Part shown: positions 1 through 8,094 of the stretch, piece after piece
Position numbering within the stretch: the first letter of the stretch is position 1
How the letters are laid out: each line of letters starts with the position of its first letter
Origin: an uncultured Spirochaeta sp.
GTDB lineage: Bacteria > Spirochaetota > Spirochaetia > DSM-27196 > Alkalispirochaetaceae
Length of the DNA: 64,000 nucleotides
Direction: 5' to 3'
Assembly: GCA_913030605.1 (NCBI GenBank)
Contig: CAJWEZ010000003.1
Span: forward strand, 1 to 64,000
The notes under the pieces: model-generated
The model's input: the letters and a program-made list of their open reading frames with translations, nothing else
What the model was told of the DNA's origin: nothing
Databases searched by the model: none
Program-made: the position numbers and the translations under genes

Positions 1-88
1 ACGACACCGTCATGAGCTACCGTGCTTTTTGAAACAGGATTGTGTATACAGCCTGTTGACCCATATAGATATCCCTCGGGAGAACGTC

Positions 89-94
89 TACAGT
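89..94 (+). promoter_or_regulatory. Candidate promoter of the FxsA-like gene
   Basis: TACAGT at 89-94 could be a -10 box, with TAGATA at 66-71 as a 4/6 match to the -35 consensus at 17-bp spacing. A start site near 101 would leave a short leader containing GGGGGA before the GTG start at 112. A TTGACC at 56-61 has no -10 at proper spacing. Confidence 0.3.
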
Positions 95-111
95 AGGGCC
101 GGGGGACCGCT

Positions 112-579
112 GTGCCACAACCGGAATGGCTTGCCGCATTCACCAGCCGACGACACCTCGCCCAATTCTTTTCGGATATCCTGCTCCTGGGGCTGCTCAT
201 GCTTGCCGACGGCTGGATTCTCGTCCGGGTTGCACGGGCCGTGGGCGTGTATCTGGCACTGGCGCTGGAAGCCTCGGTAGCGATCGCTGCGACGGTCGTG
301 GTGGGCAGTTCAATCGTCCAGCAGATCCGTACGATCCGCGCGGCGGCCCGGGACGGGTCGTTCCGACCGGCTCACTACGCGGTACTTGCCGCGTACGTCG
401 TAGCGGCGATCCTGTTGGTCCTTCCCGGATTTGCCTCCGACGTAGTCGGCGCGTTGATCTATCTGCCGCCGGGTCGTTACCTGTTTGTGTGGGTGTTTCT
501 CAGACGGAACGGCTCGCGCCTGCCGGTGGTCTACGAATACCTCAAGCTGTCCGTGTATTCCGACGACGTCGCGCCATGA
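112..579 (+). CDS. FxsA-like small membrane protein
   Basis: A 155-residue integral membrane protein with hydrophobic segments near residues 20-40, 45-65 and 80-115. The part LLVLPGFASDVVGALIYLPP matches the FxsA core, in which a PGF-x-(T/S)D-x-(L/V)G stretch is followed by LLPP. FxsA was named for relieving F-plasmid exclusion of phage T7, and its ordinary function is unclear. The start is GTG, with GGGGGA about 8 nt upstream. Its 3' end overlaps the convergent minus-strand gene by 38 bp. The family call rests on the motif alone; the N-terminal half is too divergent to assign. Confidence 0.6.
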   Translation: MPQPEWLAAFTSRRHLAQFFSDILLLGLLMLADGWILVRVARAVGVYLALALEASVAIAATVVVGSSIVQQIRTIRAAARDGSFRPAHYAVLAAYVVAAILLVLPGFASDVVGALIYLPPGRYLFVWVFLRRNGSRLPVVYEYLKLSVYSDDVAP

Positions 580-1243
580 GGCGGTGAACCAACAGCGCCG
601 GCCACACGAACGGTCGTATCAGCAGGGCCAGCCACGCGCCGCTGCGCGGTGCCTGCGGTCGCCCCGCCATCCGCTGTGCGGCTCGGCCGGAAACGATCGT
701 CAGCACGGGGCCGAAGTCACCAGCCTGGTCGCGGATCCAGCGCAGCAGCACCGGGGCGTCGGACCCAACGAACACCAGTCGGGGCCCCGCCTTTCGTATC
801 GCCGTGGTGATCGACGCGGTGTTGGCGGGGTGAAACACGGCCCGCCCCACCACGCGGAGCGCGGGAAAGGTGGCGCGCACGTTCTGCTCCACCCGCTGGA
901 GCTGTTCCGCCGAGCGTCCCACCAGATACACGGACGACGTGTCCTCTTCCGCCCGCGCCATGATGCGTACCACGCTCTGAAACTCGACGAAGGGCCCCAC
1001 GCGACACCCGGTGGCGACGCGGACCTGCCGCGCCGTGCCGCGCCCCACAGGCGCGATCCGCCCGTCGATATCGAGCAGAAACTGCCGCGTCACGCGGGAT
1101 CGCGCCAGTCGCCAGAGCAGCATCCTGTCAGCGAAAATCAGCGCCCCCAGGCGGGACCGCTCACCACCCCACGACGCCGCGAGCTCGTCGGGAGACTGTT
1201 CCACCAGGGGAACCCCAAAGAAACGTCGTTCTGTACACGCCAT
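542..1243 (-). CDS. Divergent WecG/TagA/CpsF-like glycosyltransferase
   Basis: A 233-residue protein resembling the WecG/TagA/CpsF family, which transfers N-acetylmannosamine-type sugars to lipid-linked acceptors. Recognisable parts are an N-terminal FFGVPL, a central VYLVGRSAEQLQRVEQN followed by FPALRVVG, and LVFVGSDAPVLLRWIRDQ. In active members the last block reads GxGxPxQExW; here the Gln-Glu pair is missing, so activity is doubtful. The C-terminus is hydrophobic then basic (MARRRRN), suggesting membrane attachment. The ATG is placed 5 bp after the rsmE stop, with AGGTAAG upstream. It is the last gene of the ctpA-rsmE operon. Family call moderate, substrate unknown. Confidence 0.55.
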   Translation of the reverse strand: MACTERRFFGVPLVEQSPDELAASWGGERSRLGALIFADRMLLWRLARSRVTRQFLLDIDGRIAPVGRGTARQVRVATGCRVGPFVEFQSVVRIMARAEEDTSSVYLVGRSAEQLQRVEQNVRATFPALRVVGRAVFHPANTASITTAIRKAGPRLVFVGSDAPVLLRWIRDQAGDFGPVLTIVSGRAAQRMAGRPQAPRSGAWLALLIRPFVWPALLVHRLMARRRRNTRTA

Positions 1244-1248
1244 CTGTC

Positions 1249-2034
1249 TTACCTTGCCTTTGCGGAGTGGGCAGTGTATGCACTCCGCAGGGACTGTACA
1301 AGCGTCGCGGCGGCGATGGCGGCAGTTTCCGCCCGCAGTACCGGGACCGGCATCCGTCGGATCCGCCATCCGCTTCCATCAAGCGACTCGATCTCGCCGG
1401 GAGCGAGTCCGCCTTCCGGTCCGATCAGCGCCCACACCGCCCGCGGTGCGTCTCCGTCGGAAACGGAGACGTCGGCTCCGCCGAACGTTTCATGCGCCGA
1501 TTCGTGAAACGCCACGGCGAGAATATCCGGCGAGACGGGCACGATGTCCGAAAGCGACCGGGGCTCACCGACCTCCGGAAGCCGGCTTCGACCTGACTGC
1601 TGCGTGGCACCGCGGACGATCTCCTGCCACCGTTCCCGCTTGCGGTTCAGATCGCGCGGGTCGGGGCGACTCACACAGTGATGGGTCACCACCGGCACGA
1701 TACGGTCCACGCCGAGCTCGGTGACCTGCCGAACGACGGTGTCGAACTTCTTGCCCTTGAGCAGGGAGAGGTACATCGTCACCGGCGGCCCGTCGGAGCC
1801 CGCGTCCGGCGCACCCGGCGCGGTGCGCGCGTCCGACACCACCCGCAGTGTCACGGCCTCGGGGTTTACGGTCGAAACAACCGTCGCCGCGACCCGGCCC
1901 CCGTTTCCATCGGTACACAGGACCTCGTCACCGGCGTGAACCCGCCGCACGCGCGCAAGGTAGTGGCTCTGGGCCCGGTCCAGGGAAAACTGTTCCCCCG
2001 GACCGGGGATACCCTCAACGACAAGCTGCTTCAC
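1249..2034 (-). CDS. rsmE: 16S rRNA (uracil1498-N3)-methyltransferase RsmE
   Basis: A 261-residue SPOUT-class methyltransferase that modifies U1498 of 16S rRNA using S-adenosylmethionine. It has the family's N-terminal barrel (HYLARVRRVHAGDEV) and the C-terminal knotted domain with LLKGKKFDTVVRQVTELGV, ALIGPEGGLAPGEIE and LRAETAAIAA. Length is normal. The start is GTG, 12 bp after the ctpA stop, with no clear Shine-Dalgarno, so translation is probably coupled to ctpA. The stop is followed 5 bp later by the WecG/TagA-like gene. Confidence 0.93.
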   Translation of the reverse strand: MKQLVVEGIPGPGEQFSLDRAQSHYLARVRRVHAGDEVLCTDGNGGRVAATVVSTVNPEAVTLRVVSDARTAPGAPDAGSDGPPVTMYLSLLKGKKFDTVVRQVTELGVDRIVPVVTHHCVSRPDPRDLNRKRERWQEIVRGATQQSGRSRLPEVGEPRSLSDIVPVSPDILAVAFHESAHETFGGADVSVSDGDAPRAVWALIGPEGGLAPGEIESLDGSGWRIRRMPVPVLRAETAAIAAATLVQSLRSAYTAHSAKAR

Positions 2035-2046
2035 AACGTCGACGCG

Positions 2047-3456
2047 CTACTGGTCCGAACCGCTGAGGAACTCCATCGCCCGCTGCAGGACAAGGTCGTA
2101 CTCCAGATCGTAGATTTCGCTCCGGTTGAGCACACGGTTGACCTCGATTCGGACGAGTCGCCGAATGTAGCGTTCGTTCAGGTCGATCCCGTCGGCACGC
2201 AGCCCCTCGATAAACGACTGAATATCGGACTCAGACGGCTCGCCGACACGTTCGACGAAGGAGATCACGCGACGATCCTCCCGAATGCGGCGGTACGCGT
2301 CCTGTTCAGCCTCGCTCAGTTCCGGTTCCTGCACCACGATATCCGGCGTCACCCCGACGTGGTCGATGTTGATGCCGGCGGGTGTGTAGTACCGCGCCAT
2401 GGTCAAGCGGAATCCCGCCTCACCAATACGACGGACCTGCTGGACGCTTCCCTTGCCGTAGGTTGTCTCGCCGATGAGCGTGGCCCGGTCCCGGTCCTTG
2501 AGTGCCGCAGACAGAATCTCAGCGGCCGACGCCGAACCACCGTCGACGAGCACCACGATCCGGATATCCTGGTCAACCATCTGGCCCGGATCGGCGTTGA
2601 ACACCTGATTCTCGCTGGCGACCCGGCCGCGGGTCTCGACCACCATGCCGCCGTCGAAGAACAGACTGGCGACGTCGACCACGCCGCTCAGCAGGCCCCC
2701 GGGGTTCGATCGCAGGTCGATGATCAGAGACTGATACCCCTGATCCTGAAAATCGCGAATCGCCTCGCGGACGCGGTCATCGGTATACGGAGTGAACTGA
2801 ATAATGCGCAGAAACGCGGTGGTGTCATCGATCATGTCCCATTTCACGGTGGGAACACGGATCACGGCGCGTTCGAGCGAGACGGGAAACTCGAGATCCT
2901 CGCCCCGCAGGATCGTAATGGCCACCTCGGTGCCCGGTTCTCCGCGCAGCAGGTCCACGACGTCGTCCACGGACATGTCGGAGGTTGACTCACCCTCAAC
3001 CGCCTTGATTCGGTCACCGGCCCGCAGTCCTGCGCGGTACGCTGGCGTGTCCTCGATCGGAGACACGACCTCGATATACGCATTGCGACCCTCTTCGCCC
3101 ACGGGCTTGCTGATGTACATACCCACGCCACCGAACTCGCCACTGGTGGTGTCGGTGAGTCCCCGCATCTCGTCGGTGTTCAGATAGGCGGAATGCGGAT
3201 CCTCGAGGGATTCGAACATGCCACGGAGCGCGCCTTCAATCAGGACGTCGGGGTCGACCTCGTCGACGTAGTTGCGCTGAATAAAGCGGTACACCTGCTC
3301 GAACAGACCCAGCGCCTGGTCCGAGGCCTCTGCAGACCCCTGGGAACCTTGCGCCACGACCCGCGGAACGAGGGCGAGCGCTACCATAAGGACCGCGAGA
3401 AACGCGGTGACGCTCCCCCACAAAAACGGACGGGTCGTGTTGTGCTTCTGGCTCAT
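2047..3456 (-). CDS. ctpA: Carboxy-terminal processing protease CtpA (S41 family)
   Basis: A 469-residue periplasmic or membrane-anchored serine protease. A signal or anchor segment (about residues 8-35) is followed by a substrate-recognition region, a PDZ domain (FGGVGMYISK through GTEVAITILRG, about 100-190) and an S41 core. The Ser-Lys dyad is visible: Ser in GGSASAAEI near residue 308 and Lys in TYGKGSVQ near 333. The ATG is chosen because AGGAGG lies 4 nt upstream; the frame opens further upstream without such a site. It is first in the operon with rsmE. A TACAAT (-10) at 3478-3473 gives a leader just long enough for the ribosome site. Members process or degrade envelope proteins from their C-termini. 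Confidence 0.95.
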   Translation of the reverse strand: MSQKHNTTRPFLWGSVTAFLAVLMVALALVPRVVAQGSQGSAEASDQALGLFEQVYRFIQRNYVDEVDPDVLIEGALRGMFESLEDPHSAYLNTDEMRGLTDTTSGEFGGVGMYISKPVGEEGRNAYIEVVSPIEDTPAYRAGLRAGDRIKAVEGESTSDMSVDDVVDLLRGEPGTEVAITILRGEDLEFPVSLERAVIRVPTVKWDMIDDTTAFLRIIQFTPYTDDRVREAIRDFQDQGYQSLIIDLRSNPGGLLSGVVDVASLFFDGGMVVETRGRVASENQVFNADPGQMVDQDIRIVVLVDGGSASAAEILSAALKDRDRATLIGETTYGKGSVQQVRRIGEAGFRLTMARYYTPAGINIDHVGVTPDIVVQEPELSEAEQDAYRRIREDRRVISFVERVGEPSESDIQSFIEGLRADGIDLNERYIRRLVRIEVNRVLNRSEIYDLEYDLVLQRAMEFLSGSDQ

Positions 3457-3472
3457 GAGACCTCCTGCCGGT

Positions 3473-3478
3473 ATTGTA
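3473..3478 (-). promoter_or_regulatory. -10 box of the ctpA operon promoter
   Basis: TACAAT reads on the minus strand at 3478-3473, with TTGCTG at 3502-3497 as -35 (18-bp spacer). The predicted start near 3466 sits at the AGGAGG ribosome site of ctpA. It overlaps the divergent promoter for the gene at 3528. Confidence 0.5.
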
Positions 3479-3489
3479 CTGACTGCAGC

Positions 3490-3519
3490 TTGACGCCAGC
3501 AAGCACCGGCCCGTAGACT
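3490..3519 (+). promoter_or_regulatory. Promoter of the 3528 operon, 8 nt before its start codon
   Basis: TTGACG (3490-3495), an 18-bp spacer and TAGACT (3514-3519). Only 8 nt separate the -10 from the GTG at 3528 and there is no Shine-Dalgarno, so the mRNA is predicted to be leaderless or nearly so. Confidence 0.6.
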
Positions 3520-3527
3520 CTCGCACA

Positions 3528-3989
3528 GTGGCAAAACACACGATGTTCCTCACCGCGTCCTGCCTGTACCAGCTGTTCCGGTTTGCCGCCCTCGTGATTC
3601 CATTTCTGGTGTTCGTCCAGGTGGCGGCGCCCCCTGACCTCAGCGGTCTGGCGCTGGCGATTGCGGCCACGGGCGTGGTGCCGGCGGTGATGCTGCTGCA
3701 GCTCATACTCACCCGATCGGAGGCGCTCCTGGCGCCCCTGCGAGTGGGTCTCACCCTGCAGATGCTGGGGTCACTGCTCTTCCTTCTCAGCATTCCCGGG
3801 GCCGACGCCGGCCTGCTCCTCCGGCCGGTGGCGCTGCTCACGGCAGCGGGTCTCGTCTTCCTGCTCGATGCAGTCTCACTGCTATATCTGTTATCATATA
3901 GACCGAAGGTGTCCCCGACACACCTGGATCCGCGCCCTCCGGCCTCGGCGGGACCGGACATCAATGTGGAAGAGCTGGAGGAACAGTGA
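3528..3989 (+). CDS. Small four-helix membrane protein, first gene of the MinD-FapA operon
   Basis: A 153-residue protein with four hydrophobic segments (about residues 14-32, 40-62, 70-90 and 96-118) and a polar, proline-rich tail ending in INVEELEEQ. I do not recognise a family. The GTG start lies 8 nt after a strong -10 box. Its TGA stop overlaps the ATG of the MinD-like gene (TGATG), indicating translational coupling, so it may be a membrane partner of the MinD/FapA proteins (inference from operon position only). Confidence 0.7.
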   Translation: MAKHTMFLTASCLYQLFRFAALVIPFLVFVQVAAPPDLSGLALAIAATGVVPAVMLLQLILTRSEALLAPLRVGLTLQMLGSLLFLLSIPGADAGLLLRPVALLTAAGLVFLLDAVSLLYLLSYRPKVSPTHLDPRPPASAGPDINVEELEEQ

Positions 3990-5134
3990 TGCATATCGTG
4001 CCGATCGCCAGCGGCAAAGGCGGCGTTGGAAAAACCCTTGTATCCGCGAACGTGGCGATCGCGCTGGCCCAGGCAGGCAAACAGGTTGTCCTGGCGGACC
4101 TGGACCTCGGTGGTTCCAACCTGCACCTCGTGCTCGGCATGACCTCCGGCGCACCCTCCATCGGTGGCTTTCTCGGGAAAAAGAAGATCGACTTCGGGAA
4201 TCTGCTGCAGGACACAGGGGTTCCCAATCTTCGCTTCATCGCCGGCGACGCCGAGATTCCGGGGCTCGCCAACCTCAACGCCTCGCAGAAAAACATGCTC
4301 ATCCGCCGTCTGGGGGAGATCGAGGCAGACTATCTGGTCCTGGACCTGGGAGCGGGAACATCGCAGAACATCCTCGATTTCTTTCTCATGTCCGGTCAGG
4401 GAATCATCGTCACCGCGCCAACACCGACGGCAACGGTAAACGCATACCTGTTTCTCAAGAACGCCGTGTTCCGACTCCTGCAGCGGTCGGTGAACAAAAA
4501 GTCCGCCGGTGGCAAGTACATTGACGGGCTGTTCCGCGACCGGAGCTCGCTCCAGCGAATCTACATTCCCGATATCGTTCGCGAGCTGGACCAGCGGGAC
4601 CCCGACGCCGGCGCTCGCTACCGGGAGGCGGTGCGCCGCTTCCATCCGCGCCTGATCATGAACATGATCGACGACCCCAAGGACGCGGAGACGGTCACGC
4701 GCCTTCGCCGGAGTGCCCATCAGTACCTCGACCTCGATCTGCTGCACCTGGGAATCATCTACCGCGACAGCCTGCAGGACACCGCCCTCCAGGCGCGGCT
4801 TCCGATTTTGCGCTACAAGCCGCAGTCGGTGCTGTCCCAGGCGATCTACCGAATTGCCGAGAAGGTGGACTCCCTGGCGGGATCCGAGTCCGACGGGTTC
4901 CTTGACCTCGAAGCGGTGAACGATTCCTTCGATGCGGCAGGGCAGGAAGCCGAGCAGGATTTCGAAAGCAAACTGAACTACATCGAGGAGCTGCTCAACA
5001 CCGGCGCGCTCTCCACGGGGGACCTGGTGGAAACGATCAAGAGCCAGCACCACGAGATCGCCCAGCTGAAACGCCAGAACGCGCTGTACAAATCGAAGCT
5101 CGTCGCGGCGGTGCAGCAGGGATTCCGGGTATGA
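3989..5134 (+). CDS. MinD/FlhG-like P-loop ATPase
   Basis: A 381-residue ATPase with the deviant Walker A of the MinD/ParA family (GKGGVGKT, residues 9-16), a switch region (LADLDLGGSN) and a third conserved block (YLVLDLGAGTSQNILDFF). Such proteins position division sites, flagella or other cargo through ATP-dependent dimerisation. It is about 100 residues longer than MinD: the C-terminal part (after about residue 295) is acidic and then helical, probably a coiled coil (QHHEIAQLKRQNALYKSKL). Translation is coupled to the upstream membrane protein (TGATG), and the FapA gene begins 6 bp downstream. A flagellar-placement role like FlhG is plausible but not shown. Confidence 0.85.
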   Translation: MHIVPIASGKGGVGKTLVSANVAIALAQAGKQVVLADLDLGGSNLHLVLGMTSGAPSIGGFLGKKKIDFGNLLQDTGVPNLRFIAGDAEIPGLANLNASQKNMLIRRLGEIEADYLVLDLGAGTSQNILDFFLMSGQGIIVTAPTPTATVNAYLFLKNAVFRLLQRSVNKKSAGGKYIDGLFRDRSSLQRIYIPDIVRELDQRDPDAGARYREAVRRFHPRLIMNMIDDPKDAETVTRLRRSAHQYLDLDLLHLGIIYRDSLQDTALQARLPILRYKPQSVLSQAIYRIAEKVDSLAGSESDGFLDLEAVNDSFDAAGQEAEQDFESKLNYIEELLNTGALSTGDLVETIKSQHHEIAQLKRQNALYKSKLVAAVQQGFRV

Positions 5135-5140
5135 GCAACC

Positions 5141-8092
5141 ATGGCGGAGCGCACTGATTCGATCGTCGGCATTCTGAAAATAGAGATCCCCACTCCCGCG
5201 CTCTCGGTAAGTCTTACGTTTGAGGCTGCCGAGGATGGCGACACCTGGGACGTGGATCGTCTGGCCGCCGCCCTCGGAGAACGAGGGGTGACGGGAGTGT
5301 CCGCCGGTGATCTCGAAACGTTCGTGAAAACCGCGGCGAGCGCCTCCGGCCCGGTGAGCAGGACGGTCCGGGAAGGCACCCCGCCGGAACCGGCGACGCC
5401 GGAACGCATCGCCTGGAGCGACAGCCTGGAGATGCCGGACGGTCTCGTCGACATCCGAGACCGCATTCTGGCGCGGGCGGCGTCGCCGGATATCCGACGA
5501 GAAGTCAAAGAGAAGGTGGAGCGAACCAAGGAGGTCCCCAGGAAGGGGATCCTGGGGTTCGGACAGTCGCGCACGGAAACGGTCACCGTGACCGAGACGG
5601 TCACCCGAACGGAGAAGGTGTACATCGACCCCGCCGTGGAGCAGTCGTGGCACGTCACTGCGGATCAGTCGGTGGGAACGTTCAATACCGCCAGCCCGGG
5701 CACCCCCGGCCGCGACGTCTTCGACCGGCCGGTACCGGCGAAACAGCTCGCGGATCCGCGTTTTCACCTCGGCGAGAACCTTGTCCGAAAGGGAGATGAG
5801 GTTGTCGCCACCGCCGAGGGGTTTCTGCGCGTTGGACGCAACTGGGCGGACGTGGTTCCCTTTGCCCCGCACCGCTGGAGCGTCGAACTCAGTCCCGATC
5901 AGGCGACATGCTACCTGAACATCACTCCCGGGCATCCGGAGAGCGCACTCCCCGCGGGCCAGGATATCCTCGATACCGCGGTCCAGCTGCCCTACCCGGA
6001 ATCGTCACTGATGAGTGCCGACGAGCTGGACAAACTGGTCCGCGGGCAGATCGAAAGCGGCGACGCCGCGGCGCTTCCGATCTCCTCGTCCCGGGACGCG
6101 TCCTTCGACATCGTCGTCTCCGAGGACCGTCTGCAGGCGCTCCTGTACATCCACAAAGGAAAAGGCCGCGGAAAACACCTCAACCTCAAAGAGGTCGGCG
6201 CGGCGATCAAGGCCAGCAAGCTGAAAAACCTGGACTTCGGGAAGATCAGCAACGACATCAAGGCGTTCTACAACAGTACCGAGTTCGACCTGACCGGGTA
6301 CGTGCTCTCCGAGGGACGCGCGGCGACCCCGGGGCCGCCGCGGGCGATCGAGTTCTCGCTGCGGTTTGACGCCGACGCCCGTACCGAAGCCCATCGTCGC
6401 GCCGTCACCGACGCGAGCCCCGAAGACCAACCGGAATCGATCGCCGTTTTTCCCGCCGATGCGATTCAGAAGACGGCGGCGGTTGAGAACGAACAGCTCG
6501 TTGCCACGGTCGATCCGGAAACGCCCGGGGAACCGGGCGTGGATGTCTACGGCGCAACGATCGCCGGACCACCGGGAGACGCACCGACCGTCCATCTCTA
6601 CGAGAACCTCGAGCAGAAGAACGCGATCATCGCCACCACTGCTCCCGGTGTTCTCGACTACGCGGAAATCGATGGCGAGTACCACCTGCGGGTCCGCGCC
6701 CACATCGATGCAACGGTGGAGGTCGGGATCGCCGACGACCGGATGTCCGCAACCCTCTCGCTCCGGGAGGGGGTCGGAACCGGCCGCCGCCTGGACAGGA
6801 CCCTGCTGGACGACGCGATCGCCAACGCCGGGGTCGTTCACGGTGTGGAGGAAACGGTCGTCGAGAAGGCGCTGGCGGCGGCGCAGGCGGGGACCGATGT
6901 TTCCGGCGTGACGTTCGCCCGCGGTACCGCGCCGGTGGACCAGAGCGAAAACCGTCTCGAGATGCTTGTGGATACCGACCCCGGCAGCGCGGTGCGTATC
7001 CGAAACGACGGAACCGCCGACTACCGGACACGTGACGACATCACCACGGTCGCCAAGGACCAGAAGCTGTGCCGCATTCTTCCGTCGCAGCAGGATCCCG
7101 TGGATGGCACCACCGTAACGGGAGATGCGATCCCGGCGAAGACGGTGTCCGGCCTTGAGCTCGAACTTGGCGACGGGGTGCGACGCGAGGAACAGGAAGA
7201 CGGCAGCGTGCTCCTCATCGCCGATACCGAAGGCGAGTTCATCCACGCCAGGAATCGCATGGAGGTGCGCACCACCCATACGATCAAGGGCGACATCGAC
7301 ATGAGCGTGGGAAACGTGAAGTTTCCGGGCACGGTCGTCATCGGAGGAACGGTTCGCGCCGGCTTCTACGTGATGTCCGGCGGCGATATCAAGATCGCCG
7401 GCGGCGTGGAGGGTGCGCTCCTGAGCAGCGACGGTGACATCATTATCAAGCAGGGGATAAAGGGAGCCGGCAAGGCGGTACTGCGGAGCAAACGCAGTAT
7501 CATGAGTCCCTTCGTGGAACTCGCCACGCTCCTGTCGGTCGGTGATGTCGTCCTCAAGACCGCCGTCGTGCGGTCTCGGATCAAATCAAACGGGAAAATC
7601 AGCTTTCAGGGCGACAAGGGCCGTATCGTCGGGGGGACGATTCGCGCGCGACACGGGCTGGAAGTCACGAGTGTCGGATCCCCCCGCGGCGTGAAAACGC
7701 GAATCTCCTTTGGCCAGGACTACCTGATCGCGGACCTGATCGAGAAGGAGGAGAAGGAGATCGAGAAGGTGAAAACCCGGATCTCTCAGCTCGATATCGA
7801 AATGCGCAAGGCGGAAAAGGCCGGCGCGACCGAGCAGCTCCAGGGTCTTCGTCAGGAAAAGGTCAAAATGCTCAAGCTGATGGAAAAACGCGGACTGCGA
7901 CTCTTTACACTTCGCGAGCGATTTGAACAACATTTCCCGAGCAAGGTTGTCGTCAACGGTGATGTGCACACCGGTACGGTGTTCGAAAGCCACGGTCGAA
8001 CGTTCGAGATCACCCGGCCCCGCAAGGGAATCCAGGTGGAGTTTGACCCCCACACCGGCAACCTGGACGTCTCTGATCTCAACGGGAGCTGA
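5141..8092 (+). CDS. Long FapA/DUF342 protein with duplicated N-domain modules
   Basis: A 983-residue cytoplasmic protein. Residues about 525-865 form a complete FapA/DUF342 unit: helical N-domain (IADDRMSATLSLREGVG), a GxV-x-GdaIPAK-like stretch near 655, then a predicted parallel beta-helix rich in GGDIKIAGG-type repeats (about 715-865). A charged coiled coil follows (about 867-920). Upstream are extra N-domain-like pieces: VELSPDQATCYLNI near 245 and VSEDRLQALLYIHKGKG near 325, with the PGxPG motifs SPGTPGRDVF near 186 and ETPGEPGVDVY near 454. FapA proteins are linked to flagellar assembly or polar organisation; the mechanism is unknown. Residues 125-150 (RKGILGFGQSRTE) resemble a Jag-N element. 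Typical FapA is 450-650 residues. Confidence 0.85.
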   Translation: MAERTDSIVGILKIEIPTPALSVSLTFEAAEDGDTWDVDRLAAALGERGVTGVSAGDLETFVKTAASASGPVSRTVREGTPPEPATPERIAWSDSLEMPDGLVDIRDRILARAASPDIRREVKEKVERTKEVPRKGILGFGQSRTETVTVTETVTRTEKVYIDPAVEQSWHVTADQSVGTFNTASPGTPGRDVFDRPVPAKQLADPRFHLGENLVRKGDEVVATAEGFLRVGRNWADVVPFAPHRWSVELSPDQATCYLNITPGHPESALPAGQDILDTAVQLPYPESSLMSADELDKLVRGQIESGDAAALPISSSRDASFDIVVSEDRLQALLYIHKGKGRGKHLNLKEVGAAIKASKLKNLDFGKISNDIKAFYNSTEFDLTGYVLSEGRAATPGPPRAIEFSLRFDADARTEAHRRAVTDASPEDQPESIAVFPADAIQKTAAVENEQLVATVDPETPGEPGVDVYGATIAGPPGDAPTVHLYENLEQKNAIIATTAPGVLDYAEIDGEYHLRVRAHIDATVEVGIADDRMSATLSLREGVGTGRRLDRTLLDDAIANAGVVHGVEETVVEKALAAAQAGTDVSGVTFARGTAPVDQSENRLEMLVDTDPGSAVRIRNDGTADYRTRDDITTVAKDQKLCRILPSQQDPVDGTTVTGDAIPAKTVSGLELELGDGVRREEQEDGSVLLIADTEGEFIHARNRMEVRTTHTIKGDIDMSVGNVKFPGTVVIGGTVRAGFYVMSGGDIKIAGGVEGALLSSDGDIIIKQGIKGAGKAVLRSKRSIMSPFVELATLLSVGDVVLKTAVVRSRIKSNGKISFQGDKGRIVGGTIRARHGLEVTSVGSPRGVKTRISFGQDYLIADLIEKEEKEIEKVKTRISQLDIEMRKAEKAGATEQLQGLRQEKVKMLKLMEKRGLRLFTLRERFEQHFPSKVVVNGDVHTGTVFESHGRTFEITRPRKGIQVEFDPHTGNLDVSDLNGS

Positions 8093-8094
8093 CT

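Noticed and set aside
1..30. Possible end of an upstream gene before the first complete gene
   Set aside because: A TGA occurs in two frames within the first 30 bp, but too little sequence is present to support any product.
3236..5935. Minus-strand open frame of about 900 codons opposite the MinD-fapA genes
   Set aside because: Composition is arginine/valine-rich with no domain, and it runs antisense through well-supported genes; it is a GC-rich shadow frame.
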